Source: Planctomycetaceae bacterium (GTDB lineage Bacteria; Planctomycetota; Planctomycetia; Planctomycetales; Planctomycetaceae). Taken from it: a DNA stretch of 54,629 bases. The stretch spans positions 1 through 54,629 of the forward strand of contig JAGQPX010000013.1 in the NCBI GenBank assembly GCA_020426505.1, written 5' to 3'. Below are positions 53,791 through 54,629 of the stretch, piece after piece (within the stretch, counting starts at the first letter, position 1; the number at the start of each line of letters is the position of its first letter). The position numbers and the translations under genes are program-made. The notes under the pieces are model-generated. The model was not told where the DNA came from and ran no database searches. It worked only from the letters and a program-made list of their open reading frames with translations.

Positions 53791-54629
53791 TCAATCAACA
53801 AAGAACAGGCATTCGTCCGGCACGTTCACCACGACTGGCTCCAGCGTTCGTCCACGCGTCGGTGGGGGAACGAGAATCGCACCGATCTCATCTTGATTAT
53901 TGCAATACTCACGAGCCTTTTCGAGTCCCATGACATAGAAAGCCGTCGAAAGCGCATCCGCTTCCGCAGCCGTTGGGGCGAGGACCGTCACGGAGAGGAG
54001 TCCCTCCGCAGGCCATCCGGTTCGCGGATCGAGGATGTGTCCATAGCGCCGTCCTTCATGCCGAAAGTATTGGATGTTCGAACCGCTCGTCGACATGGCC
54101 CGGTCCGCCAGCAGCAACGTCGCATATCGCTTCTCGGTGAACAGGGGATTCTTGATCCCGACCGGCCAACCTCCCTGACCGTGGTGATCTCCCACCGCCC
54201 GCAACGAACTGTGCCCCCCATGCACGAGAAAGTCGTCGATCCTCTCTCGGGTCAAATGCTCGACCGCCCGGTCAATGGCATATCCCTTGCCGATCGCCCC
54301 CAGATCGAACCCATAACCTTCTGTCGGAAATGAGACCGTCTCCTCCGCATCATCAAATGTGACCCGGCCAATGCCGACACGGTGCATCGAGTCGCGAACC
54401 TCCACCTCCGTCGGCACGCGCGCCTCTTCTCGGCACACCTTCCACAGCTGAATCAGCGGACCCGACGTCGGATCAAACGCACCCTCGGTCGCCTCGCAGA
54501 TGGTTACGCATTTCTTGAGCAGCCCGTACAACTCACTCTCGACCGACTGCGGTGACTCATGGGCAGTGAAGTTGATCCGCTGCAACTCGCTGTCGTCCCG
54601 GTAGACCGTCATCTGGTCTTCGAGTTGAT
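53791..54629 (-). CDS. apbE: FAD:protein FMN transferase (partial, 5' end outside window)
   Basis: The frame is open to the window edge, reading QLEDQ before MTVYRDDSELQRIN, so the N-terminus with its signal is cut off and about 278 codons are seen. FDPTSGPLIQLWKV, GFDLGAIGKGYAIDRAVEHL, LVHGGHSSLRAVG, RAMSTSGSNIQYF, GHILDPRTGWPAEG and TAAEADALSTAFYVMG are ApbE landmarks; the Mg site is in the last two. ApbE attaches FMN to Thr of exported proteins. Normal GGD is GGH here. It is followed by the DoxX-family gene, possibly a redox pair. Confidence 0.93.
   Translation of the reverse strand, partial: QLEDQMTVYRDDSELQRINFTAHESPQSVESELYGLLKKCVTICEATEGAFDPTSGPLIQLWKVCREEARVPTEVEVRDSMHRVGIGRVTFDDAEETVSFPTEGYGFDLGAIGKGYAIDRAVEHLTRERIDDFLVHGGHSSLRAVGDHHGQGGWPVGIKNPLFTEKRYATLLLADRAMSTSGSNIQYFRHEGRRYGHILDPRTGWPAEGLLSVTVLAPTAAEADALSTAFYVMGLEKAREYCNNQDEIGAILVPPPTRGRTLEPVVVNVPDECLFFVD

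Overview
The window is a GC-rich bacterial chromosome segment with a clear planctomycete signature. It carries several DUF1501 genes, a DUF1549/DUF1553 protein with a PSCyt1 haem site, two DUF1080 proteins, a BBP7-type beta-barrel protein, an N-terminal LEDRTLLA-type leader on a large FG-GAP protein, a Uma2 nuclease, and scattered genes of the methanofuran/H4MPT-linked C1 pathway. Order Planctomycetales is the best guess; genus cannot be read from the sequence.

Layout. 1-5.6 kb (+): the tail of a DUF1501 gene, a DUF1080 protein, a DUF1570-type secreted metalloprotease-like protein, then a D-aminoacylase family amidohydrolase translationally coupled to mfnB. 5.5-11.5 kb (-): a hisI-hisG-amino acid kinase (mfnE-like) run whose 3' end overlaps mfnB tail to tail, a BBP7 outer-membrane protein, and a phosphohexomutase (glmM-like) coupled to a small Cys-containing protein that may be frameshifted. 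11.8-18.8 kb: a Tat-exported sialidase-like protein, RNase D, a degenerate receiver protein coupled to a DUF1080 protein, a DUF900 lipoprotein hydrolase and a YdjC/ChbG-type lipoprotein. 18.8-22.7 kb: an acyl-CoA synthetase facing away from a coupled prpB-prpC pair (methylcitrate cycle without prpD). 22.9-27.9 kb (-): a small membrane protein, fhcB (formylmethanofuran dehydrogenase subunit B homologue), larE, and a thioredoxin/c-haem/copper-monooxygenase-like fusion protein. 28.2-32.2 kb: an orphan membrane-fusion protein, a small hypothetical protein and a large cell-surface FG-GAP repeat protein. 32.3-36.8 kb (+): a 56-residue protein with its own promoter and terminator, then gatC-gatA-(Uma2)-gatB. 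36.9-51.2 kb: secreted catabolic or surface proteins, namely an alpha/alpha-toroid-like protein, a sialidase-like protein, a kelch protein, two DUF1501 proteins, a PQQ-type sugar dehydrogenase with two CxxCH sites, and DUF1549/DUF1553. 51.2-54.6 kb (-): a divergent YchF-like GTPase, a DoxX-family membrane protein, and a partial ApbE flavin transferase.

How the genes may work together. mfnB and the mfnE-like kinase belong to synthesis of the furan moiety of methanofuran/methylofuran, and fhcB belongs to the complex that uses that cofactor, so a methylofuran-linked formaldehyde/formate branch is expected, with the other genes elsewhere. The prp genes and the acyl-CoA synthetase point to propionyl-CoA disposal. 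The many exported DUF, kelch, BNR and PQQ proteins fit the polymer-degrading, exported-protein-rich lifestyle of this group.

Non-coding content. At least four kinds of palindromic intergenic repeat are present, one with three copies and one with two. There are clear hairpins at several gene ends. I saw no rRNA, tRNA, CRISPR array, transposase or prophage gene.
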